64,000 nt of DNA, taken from positions 186,001 to 250,000 of the forward strand of contig NZ_FXXB01000004.1 in the NCBI RefSeq assembly GCF_900184245.1. Reading direction: 5' to 3'. This DNA comes from Brachybacterium massiliense (GTDB taxonomy: Bacteria; Actinomycetota; Actinomycetes; Actinomycetales; Dermabacteraceae). How positions within the stretch are numbered: the first letter of the stretch is position 1; each line of letters opens with the position of its first letter. Below are positions 50,416-59,822 of this stretch, piece after piece. The notes below the pieces were generated by a model. That model made no database searches. It saw only the letters and a program-made list of their open reading frames with translations, and had not been told where the DNA came from. Made by a program: the position numbers and the translations under genes.

Positions 50416-52209
50416 ATGGGTGATCTGTTGAAGGATCTTGCCGGAGGAGCGGGTGCCCTCGTAGGTGGTCCTCAGACAGCGCTGACGACCGTTATCGGCG
50501 GCAATGCGTCCCCGGTGGCTCTGGTCGGCAGCGCGGCCCAGGATGCGATCGGTGATGCGATCGAGGGCAAGGCCGAGGAGTTCCTGTGGAACTTCGCGCA
50601 GAGCGTCGTGGATGGGACGCAGGTGCTGTTCCACATGATTGTGGATCTGATGCTCCAGTTGACCGAGCCCCAGGTGACGGGTGAGTTCATCTACACGATG
50701 GGTGGGCGGATCTTCTTCATTAGCCTGCCGCTGATCGTGGCGTTCGCGGCGCTGCGGATCATCTCGGCGTCGGTGCGGGCGCAGGCGCTCACCGGGGCGC
50801 GGGATGCGTTCCTCGGCGCTGGCGTGTCTGTGCTGGGGACGGTGGCGCTGGTGCCGCTGACGGCCATAGCGGTGCGAGCGGTCGATGCTGTGGCGGACGG
50901 GATGTTGAGAGCAACCCTCGCTGATGGTGACCAGTTCGTCGATGAGGTCATGGCGGCGGTCGTGCAGCTGGGGACCTTGGTGGGGAACCTGGTCGGCGGT
51001 GCGGAAGTCTCCGGGCCGATCTCGCCGTGGGAGGTGCCGGCAGGCGGCGTCATCGCCACGTCACTGATTTGCATTGCGGCCGCGGGGCTGCTGATGGTCG
51101 CGTGCGTCATCATCGGCCTGGCGCTGGTTGCTCGGAACATGCTGCTGTACATCGTGATCGTCGTCGGGCCGCTGTGCCTGTCGGGGCTGGCGTGGGGGCC
51201 GACACGGCGGTGGGCGTCGATCTGGCTGGGCTGGATGGTGGCGCTGATCTTCACGAAGCTGGCGATCGTCGTCGTCATGGGCCTGGGGGTTCTGGCGGTC
51301 ACCTCGACAATCCAGTCCGGTGCCGTCAGCGTTGATCCGCTGCCGGGGCTGACCACGGTCCTGTCCGGGGTGCTGATGCTGATTCTGGCGGCGTTCATGC
51401 CGGTGGCGTGCTTCGCGCTGTTCGGCTGGATGGGCGAGGCCGGCGTGCGGGAACTCCAGGGAGCTGCCTCCGGCGCGCAAGGAGCGCTCACCTCGGTGCC
51501 AGCGACTGCCCTGTCTGCGGGACAGACGGCCACCGGGCGGCTATCGGCACTGCTTGACGGTGGTGGCGGCTCGGGCCAGGGCAGTAACTCGGGCCTAATC
51601 GGTGGAGAGGCCAGCGGTGACAGTGGAGACGCTGACACGGCCGCTGAGACCGGCAAGGATGCGGCGATCGCCGCGACGGCCGGGACCGGTGGTCTCGCTG
51701 CCGGCGCGGTGGTCGCCAGTGAGGTTGCTTCGGAGGCCAGCGAGGCTGGAGAGGACGTTGCAGAAGGTGTGCAGGAGAACATCGGCGGCACGGTCTCCGA
51801 GACGACCGAGACGACCGAGACGACCGAGACGACCGAGACGGCCGGCGACGGCCCTACCGATGGACCGACCACAGCGGGTGGCGAGCAGCCGTACTCCGCG
51901 GAGGGGCCGGCGCCGGGGGAGAACGCCGGGGACGGTGGCAGCGCCGCTCCAGTCGTGTCCGATGTGCCGGTGAGTGGCGAGGGGCCGGCGGCGGGGGAGC
52001 CGGCACCGGGCGAGGCTCCGCCGGGTGGGACGGAGAACAGCGCCCCGGTGGACGTGCCGGCAGCGCAGATGCCGTTGCCGGAACCGGCACCGATGGCCAC
52101 GGACACGGGGACCTCGGAGGAGCCGGTGTCATGGGACTTCCCTCCCGCACCGGGAAGCGCTCCGCTGGAGGTTCCGGTGACCGGTGAGAACGCGGAAGGG
52201 GGCAAGTGA
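50416..52209 (+). CDS. VirB6/TrbL-like polytopic conjugation protein
   Basis: A 597-residue protein. The N-terminal 100 residues contain a hydrophobic segment, followed by about six membrane helices between residues 95 and 345 (FFISLPLIVAFAALRI, VSVLGTVALVPLTAIAVRAV, VACVIIGLALVARNMLLYIV, LAIVVVMGLGVLAVT and others). The last 200 residues are low-complexity with Thr-Glu repeats and Pro/Gly/Ala stretches. This is the layout of actinobacterial TrbL/VirB6 channel proteins. It follows the VirB8-like gene by 3 bases. Confidence 0.8.
   Translation: MGDLLKDLAGGAGALVGGPQTALTTVIGGNASPVALVGSAAQDAIGDAIEGKAEEFLWNFAQSVVDGTQVLFHMIVDLMLQLTEPQVTGEFIYTMGGRIFFISLPLIVAFAALRIISASVRAQALTGARDAFLGAGVSVLGTVALVPLTAIAVRAVDAVADGMLRATLADGDQFVDEVMAAVVQLGTLVGNLVGGAEVSGPISPWEVPAGGVIATSLICIAAAGLLMVACVIIGLALVARNMLLYIVIVVGPLCLSGLAWGPTRRWASIWLGWMVALIFTKLAIVVVMGLGVLAVTSTIQSGAVSVDPLPGLTTVLSGVLMLILAAFMPVACFALFGWMGEAGVRELQGAASGAQGALTSVPATALSAGQTATGRLSALLDGGGGSGQGSNSGLIGGEASGDSGDADTAAETGKDAAIAATAGTGGLAAGAVVASEVASEASEAGEDVAEGVQENIGGTVSETTETTETTETTETAGDGPTDGPTTAGGEQPYSAEGPAPGENAGDGGSAAPVVSDVPVSGEGPAAGEPAPGEAPPGGTENSAPVDVPAAQMPLPEPAPMATDTGTSEEPVSWDFPPAPGSAPLEVPVTGENAEGGK
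51799..51843 (+). repeat. Tandem GAGACGACC repeat inside the trbL-like gene
   Basis: Four perfect copies (51799-51834) and a fifth with one change (51835-51843) encode the Glu-Thr-Thr repeat in the disordered tail. Copy number changes would stay in frame. Confidence 0.85.
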
Positions 52210-52508
52210 TGGGTGACGGTGATGATCCGGTCAAGCCCCTGGTGCCCGTGAGCGACGGCATGGCCTCGGCGCGAGAACTGCTGATCTCTATCGCGGGGAC
52301 GATCGCCAATACTGCGATCCTCGCCACCGTCGCAGCACTGGTCATCGGCGCAATCCTGTGGGGCGCTGGCATCGGGCTCCAGCGCCCCGGTCTCAGCCAG
52401 AACGGCGTCCAGACCCTCATTGGAGCGGTCGCCTGCGCGATCGTCGCAGCGGGGCTCAACGCGTGGATCGCGTGGTTTGGGGAGCAGGCGATCTCCATCT
52501 GGAACTAG
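52209..52508 (+). CDS. Small two-helix membrane protein (pilin-like A)
   Basis: A 99-residue protein; the ATG at 52209 is preferred to the GTG just before because AGGGGG is correctly spaced. Two membrane helices are separated by a short basic loop (TIANTAILATVAALVIGAIL and VQTLIGAVACAIVAAGLNAW). This is the general shape of VirB2/TrbC pilins or of small T4SS membrane components. The next gene is a clear paralogue. Confidence 0.7.
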   Translation: MGDGDDPVKPLVPVSDGMASARELLISIAGTIANTAILATVAALVIGAILWGAGIGLQRPGLSQNGVQTLIGAVACAIVAAGLNAWIAWFGEQAISIWN

Positions 52509-52636
52509 CCCAGCTCCAGCCACAGCGGGGGTGTCACGGCGGAAGCCGGGGCACCCCCTCGCTGTGTCGTGACGGGCTGGCTTGTCCCTGCGTGGGCGGT
52601 GAGAGGCACCGCCGATGAGTCGTGGAGGAGCCAGAG

Positions 52637-52945
52637 ATGTTGGACGAACTGGTGGCAGGAACCGACCCGGGTGTGACGCCGACGTGGGACGCGCTGCCCC
52701 CTGGAGTGCGGACGTTCCTGGTCGATGTGGTGGGAACGCTGATGAACGTCGGCATCCTTGCGGCCGTGGCCGTGCTGATCGCCGGGGCGATCGTGTGGGG
52801 CTTCGGCTCGCTGAGCAACCGGCCCGGCGTTGGCAGCGTCGGCGTGAAGATCCTCGCGATCGCGGCGGTCGTGGCGATCGTGTGCGCGGGCGCGAATGCG
52901 GCGATCGGATTCTTCGCGGGTCAGGGCGTGGCGATCTTCTCCTGA
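52637..52945 (+). CDS. Small two-helix membrane protein (pilin-like B), paralogue of A
   Basis: A 102-residue protein, ATG at 52637 behind GGAGGAG; an in-frame start 15 bases upstream is possible. The two helices (GTLMNVGILAAVAVLIAGAI and ILAIAAVVAIVCAGANAAIG) align with the preceding protein through the pattern GT-x2-N-x2-ILA-x-VA-x2-I-x-GAI-x-WG. The pair probably arose by tandem duplication and may both be pilus or channel subunits. Confidence 0.7.
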   Translation: MLDELVAGTDPGVTPTWDALPPGVRTFLVDVVGTLMNVGILAAVAVLIAGAIVWGFGSLSNRPGVGSVGVKILAIAAVVAIVCAGANAAIGFFAGQGVAIFS

Positions 52946-52972
52946 CCGGGAGGAGGGAAGGAGGAAGCCGGT

Positions 52973-54433
52973 ATGGCTGTGGAAACAGAGGAGCGCCGGG
53001 CCACGGCCCGGTTCCCGAGGCTGTCGGGCCGCGGCCTAATCATGGGCCTTGGCAAGGCCCAGCTGGTGTTGATCGGTGTCGCGTTCGTGAGTCTGATCGC
53101 GGCATTCATGACGGGACGGTGGCTGTTCTTCGCGGCCATCATCGTCGCGTCGCTGGCGCTAGTGCCGACCTGGTTTACGGGCAGGCCGCTGATCGTGTGG
53201 GTGCCGCTGCTGTGGCAGTGGGTGCGGCGCAATGCGCGCGGGCAGGCGTCCTACCGGGTGCGGCCGCTGGCCCCTCGCCCCGCGGGAACGCTGGGGCTTC
53301 CGGGTGATGCGGCACGGCTGCGGGTGCTGGTCGATCAGCGCACCGGGGCGGGGCTGCTGCACGATCCGAGCACGCGGACGCTGACGGCGGTCGCCAAGGT
53401 TGAGCCGATGGACTCCTTTGCGCTGGCAGAGGGGTCCCGGCAGGACGTGGTGGCCGGCGCGTGGGGTTCGCTGCTGTCGAGCTTCTGCACCGACTCCTCC
53501 AACGGGGTGACCCGGGTCGGAGTGCTGCTGCGCTCGGTCGGCGACGGCGGCGAGGAGATCAATGCGTGGTTCCTGGAGCACGGCAGCGATCAGGTCTCCC
53601 CAGCGGCATATGAGGCGTATGCGGACTGCCTCTCGCGGTCCCGCACCGACTCGATCCGGCATGAATCGTTCGTCTCGATCACGCTGGACATGAAGGTCGG
53701 CGGGGTGGCCGCGCTGATCCGTCAGGCCGGCGGTGGCGTGGCCGGCGGCGCGGAGGTGCTGCGCAACCGCATGGAGTACGTGCGGTCGCAGTTCACGGAG
53801 GCGTCCCTGTCGTTCGTCTCCTGGGTCAGCTCGGATGACGTGGCGGTCCTCGCCCGCACTGCCTATGACCCGGACGTGCAGCCGGAGCTGGAGGCACACC
53901 GTGAGGTGGGCCGGTCCCTGGCGGGGGCCGGTCCGATGGGGCTGGACGAGTCGTTCACCTACCTGCGGACCGAGGCCGGCTATCAGCGGGTGCTGCTGGT
54001 GGTGGAGTGGCCTCGCAAGGCCACCACGGCGGGGTTCCTCCAGCACCTCGTGGTCGCCCAGGTGCGGCACACGTTCGCGCTGATCTACGAGCCGATCCCG
54101 ACGCGGAAGGCCATGGCGCAGGCGCGGCGAGCTTCGACGTCGGCCGAGACCTCGCGGATCTGGGAGCGGAAGTCCGGGGCCGTGGACACGGTGGAGCGCA
54201 AGCGCGAGCGGGCGGCTCTGGCGCGCGAGGAGGAGGCGCTGGAGTCCGGGCACGGGGCGCTGAACTTCGCGGGCCTGGTGACGGTTTCGGGGCACACCCT
54301 CGATGAGCTGCGCATGGCGACAGAGCAGGTCCGCACGGCCGCGCTGCGGTCGGGGTGCGAGCTGCGGATCATCGGTGGAGAGCAGGCCTCGGCGTTCATC
54401 GCCGGGGCGCTGCCGTTCGGAAGGGGTCTGTGA
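52973..54433 (+). CDS. SCO6880-family type IV secretion protein
   Basis: A 486-residue protein with GGAGGAAG before its ATG. Two N-terminal membrane helices (LVLIGVAFVSLIAAFMT, FFAAIIVASLALVPTWF) are followed by a PrgI/VirB4-N-like domain: TLTAVAKVEPMDSFALAEGS and VGVLLRSVGDGGEEINAWFL. It lacks a Walker A. In actinobacterial ICEs such proteins sit directly before a VirB4-type ATPase and are thought to be its membrane partner. The stop overlaps the virB4-like gene. Confidence 0.78.
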   Translation: MAVETEERRATARFPRLSGRGLIMGLGKAQLVLIGVAFVSLIAAFMTGRWLFFAAIIVASLALVPTWFTGRPLIVWVPLLWQWVRRNARGQASYRVRPLAPRPAGTLGLPGDAARLRVLVDQRTGAGLLHDPSTRTLTAVAKVEPMDSFALAEGSRQDVVAGAWGSLLSSFCTDSSNGVTRVGVLLRSVGDGGEEINAWFLEHGSDQVSPAAYEAYADCLSRSRTDSIRHESFVSITLDMKVGGVAALIRQAGGGVAGGAEVLRNRMEYVRSQFTEASLSFVSWVSSDDVAVLARTAYDPDVQPELEAHREVGRSLAGAGPMGLDESFTYLRTEAGYQRVLLVVEWPRKATTAGFLQHLVVAQVRHTFALIYEPIPTRKAMAQARRASTSAETSRIWERKSGAVDTVERKRERAALAREEEALESGHGALNFAGLVTVSGHTLDELRMATEQVRTAALRSGCELRIIGGEQASAFIAGALPFGRGL

Positions 54434-55953
54434 TGGTGGAAGAGCGCACCAAGCGCCGGGTGATGCGCGCCCGGATCGGGAAGCTATCGAGGGAGGAGCT
54501 GCGCGAGCTGCGCAAGGCTGAGCGCCGACTGTTCTCCGATGCGTACAAGGAGGAGGCCGCGCAGCGGGCGCGGGTCGCGGAGCAGGAGAAAGCGGCCTGG
54601 CGGTCGCGGGACTACCTGCCCGCGGCTGGCGAGGACGGGCCGGCGGCGCTTCGCACGCCCCGGTCGTTCGTCGCGCCGACCCATCGAGCGGACTCGGGGA
54701 TTCTGGGGCTGGCGTACCCGTTCCTGGCGGACCCCGGGCTGGGGACCAAGGGGACGATGGTGGGGCGCAATCTGCTGGGGGGCAGCGCCTTCGTGTACGG
54801 GCCGTTTGACCTGTACAAGGAGGGCATCATCTCCGATCCGAACATCATCATCAGCGGCAAGGTGGGGGAGGGGAAATCGACCCTCGTCAAGGTGCTGACC
54901 AGCCGCGGGGCGGCGTTCAACTGTCGCTCCTACGTCCCGGCTGACGTGAAGGGCGAGTGGACGGGGCCGTGCCGCGCGATCGGCGGCTCGGCGTTTGAAA
55001 TCGGGCCGGGGATGCCGGCGCGGATCAACCCGCTGGCCAACCCGATCCACCGACCCCCCTCGATCAGCGAGGAGGAGTGGGTCATCACCTCCCGGAACCG
55101 GCGCGCGATGCTGCTGGAGTCGATCACGGAGCGGCTGCTGAACCGGGAGCTGTGGGCGATGGAGCGCAGCGCCCTGGGCTACGCGCTGGAGCAGGTCGAG
55201 CGGCGCGAACAGGAGGAACCGACCCTCGGCGAGGTCGTGCACGAGCTGTTCAATCCCCAGAAGAACAGCCACGACCGGGTGCCCGATGGGTTCGGTGGCA
55301 TCGCTGAGGTCGCCACGAACTCGCGGGAGGTCGGGCACGCGCTGGCGCGGCTGACGACCGGCGCACTGAGCGGGGTCCTGGATCGTCGCTCGGAGGGGGT
55401 GCAGTTCGATCCCTCCGACCCGATGGTCTCGGTGGACGTGTCGCGGCTGCGCGGCAGTGAGCTGCTGGACGTGGTGATGACCTGCACCTCGTCGTGGATG
55501 GAGTCGGCCCTGATGGACGGCACCGACTCGCGGCGCTACATGATCTATGACGAGGGGTGGCGCGTGTTCGCGCGACCCCCGCTGCTGCGCCGGATGCAGG
55601 AGCACTGGAAGGTCGCCCGGAACTGGGGCATCTCCAACGTTCTAGTGATGCACGGGTTCGGGGACCTCCAGACGGCCGGCGACGGCGGGGAAGCCTCCCG
55701 CGCCATGGCCGCGAACCTCGTCAACGACTCCTCCACCGTGATCTCGTTCCGCCAGTCCGGCAAGGCCGTGGCCGCGGCGCAGGAGATGCTGGACCTGACC
55801 GACACCGCCTCGAGCCTGCTGACCCGGCTCCGGCGCGGGCAGTCGCTCTGGCGGATCGGGCAGCGGATGAGCCTGGTCCAGATCACCCGCACCGAGCGCG
55901 AAGCGGCCCTGTTCGACACCGACGAGCGGATGGTGAGCCATGGCGCGGCGTGA
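54433..55953 (+). CDS. VirB4-like conjugation ATPase
   Basis: A 506-residue protein; the ATG at 54433 overlaps the previous stop. Walker A is SGKVGEGKSTLVK (residues 141-153), Walker B is in YMIYDEGWRVF (about 367-377), and SRAMAANLVNDSSTVISFRQ and DTASSLLTRLRRGQSLWRIG are further VirB4/TraC features. It powers assembly of the conjugation channel. The N-terminal 100 residues are shorter than in classical VirB4, consistent with part of that function being in the SCO6880-type partner. Confidence 0.88.
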   Translation: MVEERTKRRVMRARIGKLSREELRELRKAERRLFSDAYKEEAAQRARVAEQEKAAWRSRDYLPAAGEDGPAALRTPRSFVAPTHRADSGILGLAYPFLADPGLGTKGTMVGRNLLGGSAFVYGPFDLYKEGIISDPNIIISGKVGEGKSTLVKVLTSRGAAFNCRSYVPADVKGEWTGPCRAIGGSAFEIGPGMPARINPLANPIHRPPSISEEEWVITSRNRRAMLLESITERLLNRELWAMERSALGYALEQVERREQEEPTLGEVVHELFNPQKNSHDRVPDGFGGIAEVATNSREVGHALARLTTGALSGVLDRRSEGVQFDPSDPMVSVDVSRLRGSELLDVVMTCTSSWMESALMDGTDSRRYMIYDEGWRVFARPPLLRRMQEHWKVARNWGISNVLVMHGFGDLQTAGDGGEASRAMAANLVNDSSTVISFRQSGKAVAAAQEMLDLTDTASSLLTRLRRGQSLWRIGQRMSLVQITRTEREAALFDTDERMVSHGAA

Positions 55954-57763
55954 CACACGAGACGAGATGCGGCGTCGAGTTGGAGGGCTCGATGCCGCAC
56001 TGCCGTACCTGGTGCTGGCGGTGCTGGTGCCGCCGGCGCTGCTGTGGGGAGCCGGCTGGATCGTGGCGAAGCTGACCGGGCGGGCGTACAGCGCCGGCCC
56101 GGGGGAGCTGTGGGCGGCGATCACCGGTCCCGGGCAGGCCGAGGCCGCGCTCGGCGCGGGCTCGCCCGTGGCGGTGTGGGCCGTGTTCGCGGCGTTGCTG
56201 GCCGTGGTGGGGTTCTTGGCCGTGGCGATGTTCCGCACGGTGCGGGGACAGCGCGAGCAGCAGCGCCAGGAGATCCAGAAGGAGAAGGGCCTGCCAGATA
56301 AGAGCGTGGTTGCGCGCGAGTACGGAGAGCGCTCCGTGATGACGCGGCGCAAGCAGATCCGGCCCGACTTCGTGCCCGAGAGCCGGCGTCCCCGGGTCAC
56401 CGACTACGCCTTCTATGACGGCCGCTGCCAGGGCGTGAAGGTGTACACCACGTTTGAGACCCCGACGATGCTGCTGGCACCGAGCCGGGTCGGCAAGACG
56501 CAGAACGTCATCGCGCCGCGGCTGATCGAGGCCCCCGGCGCCGTGCTGTCCACCTCCACCAAGACGGAACTGGTGCGGCTGACGTGGGAGCACCGGGAGA
56601 AGCTGGATGGTCCCATGCTGATCTGTGATCCCGAGGGCGTGGGCGCAGAGGCCGGCCTACCGGGCACGGTGCGGTGGTGCCTGTGGTCCGGGTGCGAGGA
56701 CGTGACCGAAGCGCTGTCGCGGGCGAAGGTGCTCGCCGCCGGCGGCTCGACCGGCGTTCAGAACGGCGAGTTCTGGGAGAACGTCACCAAGCGAGTGTTC
56801 ACCCCCCTGCTCCATGCGGCGGCTCTGTCGGCGGAGACGACCATGGCCGATTTTCAGAAGTGGTGCTTTGATCCCAAGTTCGCCGAGGACGCCCTGACGA
56901 TCCTCCAAGAGCATCCGGGCTCAGAGGATCTGGCCGCGATGCTGGAATCCGTGGTGAAGATGGACGACCTGGAGACTCGCGCGAATATGTGGGCTCCGGC
57001 AGCGAACGTTGGCACCGCGTTGGTGGACCCGCGTATCCGAGACACGTTCGGTCCTGCGGGGGAGCAGCTGAACGTCGATGACTTCCTGCGCCGCTCCGGC
57101 ACGATCTACCTGATCGCCCAGGAGAACGGCAACGCCTCGTCGCTGGCGCTGACGCTGGTCGATGCGGTGTGGCGGCGCGCCGTCGTGCAGGCCAACAGCG
57201 CCCCGGGCGGACGGATCGAGCCGCCGATGCACCTGAGCCTCGATGAGATCGGGAACATCGGCACGCTGCCGGTGCTGCCGCGGATGATGAGCGAGGGCGG
57301 CGGTCTGGGTATCCAGACCACCGCCGGGTTCCAGTCCCTCGCCCAGGCCGAGCTGCGCTACGGCGCGGCCGGCGCTCGTGCGCTGTGGGAGGCGTCCACC
57401 CAGCGGTTCGTGCTCGGTGGTGTGGTCGATGACTCCGTGCTCAGCGCCCTGTCCCGGATCACTGGGACGCGGACCATCGTGCAGGAGTCAGTGAGCACCA
57501 ATCGAGGGGGCCAACAGCCGGGTCGGTCATACTCCGAGCGCGAGGAGAACGTGCTGGAAAAGAGCCAGATCGAGACGATGCGTCGCGGTCTGGCCTGTGT
57601 GGTCGAGGCAACGAAGCACCTCATCGTGGTGGAGCTGGAGCCAGCCTTCCGGCGCTACCCGAAGAAGAAGGATCGGGAGGCGGGGGACTCTCGTCCGGTG
57701 GCTGCGGGGGCAGTGCCGGGACTGACCGAGACGAAGATCGAGACCCCGAAGGGTGAGCAGTGA
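55940..57763 (+). CDS. TraG/VirD4-like coupling protein
   Basis: A 607-residue protein overlapping the VirB4-like gene by 14 bases. Two N-terminal membrane helices (about 21-42 and 77-98) lead to a RecA-like ATPase with the phosphate loop LLAPSRVGKTQNVIAPRL (GKT at 185-187) and the TraD-type segment LDEIGNIGTLPVLPRMMSEG (Walker B and following). STKTELVRLTWEHR is a conserved family patch. It links the relaxosome to the secretion channel. Confidence 0.92.
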   Translation: MARRDTRDEMRRRVGGLDAALPYLVLAVLVPPALLWGAGWIVAKLTGRAYSAGPGELWAAITGPGQAEAALGAGSPVAVWAVFAALLAVVGFLAVAMFRTVRGQREQQRQEIQKEKGLPDKSVVAREYGERSVMTRRKQIRPDFVPESRRPRVTDYAFYDGRCQGVKVYTTFETPTMLLAPSRVGKTQNVIAPRLIEAPGAVLSTSTKTELVRLTWEHREKLDGPMLICDPEGVGAEAGLPGTVRWCLWSGCEDVTEALSRAKVLAAGGSTGVQNGEFWENVTKRVFTPLLHAAALSAETTMADFQKWCFDPKFAEDALTILQEHPGSEDLAAMLESVVKMDDLETRANMWAPAANVGTALVDPRIRDTFGPAGEQLNVDDFLRRSGTIYLIAQENGNASSLALTLVDAVWRRAVVQANSAPGGRIEPPMHLSLDEIGNIGTLPVLPRMMSEGGGLGIQTTAGFQSLAQAELRYGAAGARALWEASTQRFVLGGVVDDSVLSALSRITGTRTIVQESVSTNRGGQQPGRSYSEREENVLEKSQIETMRRGLACVVEATKHLIVVELEPAFRRYPKKKDREAGDSRPVAAGAVPGLTETKIETPKGEQ

Positions 57764-58908
57764 TGCCGAAGCAATCGCGCGAGGAGTATCTCGCTGAGCG
57801 AGCCCAGACGGTTGAGCAGCTGACTGAGGCCATGGCTGATCGAGTCGCGGGGATCGCGACCGGCGCGGAAGCGCAAGAGCTGGTGGCGTTCGTGGCGCAG
57901 TTCCGGTCGCGGTCTCCGCGTAACGCGATGCTGATCTATCAGCAGTGGGAGGCGCGCTGCCGGGCACAGGAGGACCCGGCGCAGCGCCCGGAGCGGCCCA
58001 GCATGATCGCTGGTTACAAGCAGTTTCAGGAGATGGGCCGGCAGGTCCGCAAGGGCGAGAAGGGCTATCAGATCTTTTCGCCCGTCACGGCTAGGTTCGC
58101 CTCGGCCACGCCCCAGGACGCGAACTCGTGGCGGCGGCTCGCGCCGCGCGAGAAGCCCAACCCGGGAGAGCGGGTGGAGTCCAAGATGGTCGGGGTCAAG
58201 CCGGCGACCGTCTTCGACATTTCCCAGACGGACGGGCCGGAGATCCCGGCGCTGCCGACGTGGGAGCCGCTGGCTCCTGGCCTCGTCCCGGAGGGGCTGC
58301 GGGAGGCCGTGGAAGCGGAGATCGTGGCCGAGGGGTACACGCTGTCGGGCACTGTCGACGGGCAGACCGGCGCGGAAGGCTCCACCGACTTCCGCTCCAA
58401 GGTCGTGACCTTCGATGCGAGCCGCGCCGAGAACGAACAGGTGGCCACGCTGCTGCACGAACTGGGCCACATCAAGCTGCACTCCCCAGCGGCCGGCTCC
58501 GACATGCTCAACAGCGCAGCCCACCGGGGGCAGATGGAGTTTGAAGCGGAGACGTTCGCTCACGTCATTGCCGGCCTGCACGGCATGGACACCTCGGCCT
58601 CGTCGGACGCCTACGCCGCCGGCTGGACGTTCGGGCAGAACCACGCCGATCCCAGCCGCACCGCCGAGATGACGGTCAACGCTGCCGATCGGGTGATGAA
58701 GGCGGTCAACGGCACCATCGACCGGATGCCGGTGGGCGGGGACCTCGGCACCGGAGCACCGCCCAAGCCCGAAGGACAGGACACGCCGAGCCCCGAGCAG
58801 CGGCGCGTCAGGAACGCTCTGCGCATGGAGGCGCAGGCCCCGGCGAAGATCCGCGAGGAGTCGCCAGTGGAGGACGGGCCGCGGCCGACGCTGCGCGCCC
58901 GACGATGA
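57763..58908 (+). CDS. ArdC-like antirestriction protein (ssDNA-binding plus metallopeptidase)
   Basis: A 381-residue protein from the ATG that overlaps the coupling-protein stop (TGATG). The N-terminal half matches the ArdC-type ssDNA-binding domain: SPRNAMLIYQQWEARC, MIAGYKQFQEMGRQVRKGEK. The C-terminal half is an ImmA/ArdC-like zinc peptidase with HELGH (232-236) and a Glu in FEAETFAHVIAGLHG. ArdC proteins protect incoming single-stranded conjugative DNA against restriction in the recipient. A Pro/Arg-rich tail ends it. Confidence 0.8.
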   Translation: MPKQSREEYLAERAQTVEQLTEAMADRVAGIATGAEAQELVAFVAQFRSRSPRNAMLIYQQWEARCRAQEDPAQRPERPSMIAGYKQFQEMGRQVRKGEKGYQIFSPVTARFASATPQDANSWRRLAPREKPNPGERVESKMVGVKPATVFDISQTDGPEIPALPTWEPLAPGLVPEGLREAVEAEIVAEGYTLSGTVDGQTGAEGSTDFRSKVVTFDASRAENEQVATLLHELGHIKLHSPAAGSDMLNSAAHRGQMEFEAETFAHVIAGLHGMDTSASSDAYAAGWTFGQNHADPSRTAEMTVNAADRVMKAVNGTIDRMPVGGDLGTGAPPKPEGQDTPSPEQRRVRNALRMEAQAPAKIREESPVEDGPRPTLRARR

Positions 58909-58923
58909 GGAAGGCAGCCAGCG

Positions 58924-59454
58924 ATGAGCACACCGACCGACCGAGACCCCGAGGGCCAGGAGCGCGCGCAACGGCGCGCCTTCGATGCGCGCTGGGAAGC
59001 GTGGACACAGCAGTGGGAGCGCGAGACCGGATTCAGCACTGGGCTGGAGGTGCGCCGGGCGATGCTGACCGACGAACCGCCGCGGGTAGTCCTCGGCCGT
59101 GAGGGGCTACCGGATACCGCCGATGAGGTCACGCTGTCGCTGGGCCGCGACGATGGGCCGGCAATCCAGCAGCATGACTCCGCGGGGCAGCAGCTCTCGC
59201 TGCGGCAGACCGCGAGCCTGCTCGCGATGACCGGCCCCGCGCTGCAAGGCGCACGCGCAGCGGTCCTCGATGGGCTGGAGCAGTCCGAAGCAGCGGCCGG
59301 GCGCACACCCGCCGATCGCGCGCCGGCCCCCGCGCCGGCCGCGACGGTGCGAGAGCGCAACGCAGAGCGCATGGCACGACAGGTGCCGGCGGGAATCCGA
59401 GACGAGGACCCGGTGGCGTCGCTGCGTTCGACTGGGCCGCGTCTGAGCCGATGA
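58924..59454 (+). CDS. Hypothetical ICE protein, 176 aa
   Basis: A 176-residue protein from an ATG with AGGAAGG upstream, rich in Arg, Glu and Ala with no membrane segment. The middle (DEVTLSLGRDDGPAIQQHDS) looks beta-rich. The stop overlaps the HNH-type gene. No family recognised. Confidence 0.65.
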   Translation: MSTPTDRDPEGQERAQRRAFDARWEAWTQQWERETGFSTGLEVRRAMLTDEPPRVVLGREGLPDTADEVTLSLGRDDGPAIQQHDSAGQQLSLRQTASLLAMTGPALQGARAAVLDGLEQSEAAAGRTPADRAPAPAPAATVRERNAERMARQVPAGIRDEDPVASLRSTGPRLSR

Positions 59455-59822
59455 GGAGAGTTCGGGCTCACGCCGTCGTGGGCCAACAGCGGGCACGCCG
59501 CCGACGCCAGTACGCCGAGTACATGGCCTCGGCGGCGTGGCATATCCGCCGGCGCCGCTGGGTCGAGGAAGAGGAGCAGCGCACCGGGGCCCCGGTGTGC
59601 TGCGCCGTCTGCGGCAGCGAGGACTGGGACGACCTGCACCACCTGACCTATGACCGGATGGAGCAGGAGCGGCACGGCGACATGGTGGCGCTGTGCCGTC
59701 CCCACCATGAACAACTGCACCGGGCCTATGACGCGGGTCGTTGGCGGCACTTAGGCTACGAGGCGGTGATGCGGCGACTGCTGCGTCTAGCCCGCGAGGA
59801 GCACGAACGGCGGCGAACATGA
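59451..59822 (+). CDS. HNH-type zinc protein
   Basis: A 123-residue protein with a basic N-terminus (about 40 residues) and the zinc/HNH pattern Cys51-x-x-Cys54, HH63-64, Cys82, HH85-86 and His90 in ALCRPHHEQLH. The order C..C...HH...C..HH...H matches HNH endonuclease relatives, although the usual Asn-His catalytic pair is represented as DLHHLTYDR. It could be a nicking endonuclease used by the element or a structural zinc protein. Confidence 0.7.
   Translation: MRRVRAHAVVGQQRARRRRQYAEYMASAAWHIRRRRWVEEEEQRTGAPVCCAVCGSEDWDDLHHLTYDRMEQERHGDMVALCRPHHEQLHRAYDAGRWRHLGYEAVMRRLLRLAREEHERRRT

Noticed and set aside
57763-58908. Duplicate of the prophage ImmA-like protease
   Set aside because: Both have HExxH, but this protein has an ArdC-type ssDNA-binding N-terminal half and is part of the conjugation operon.
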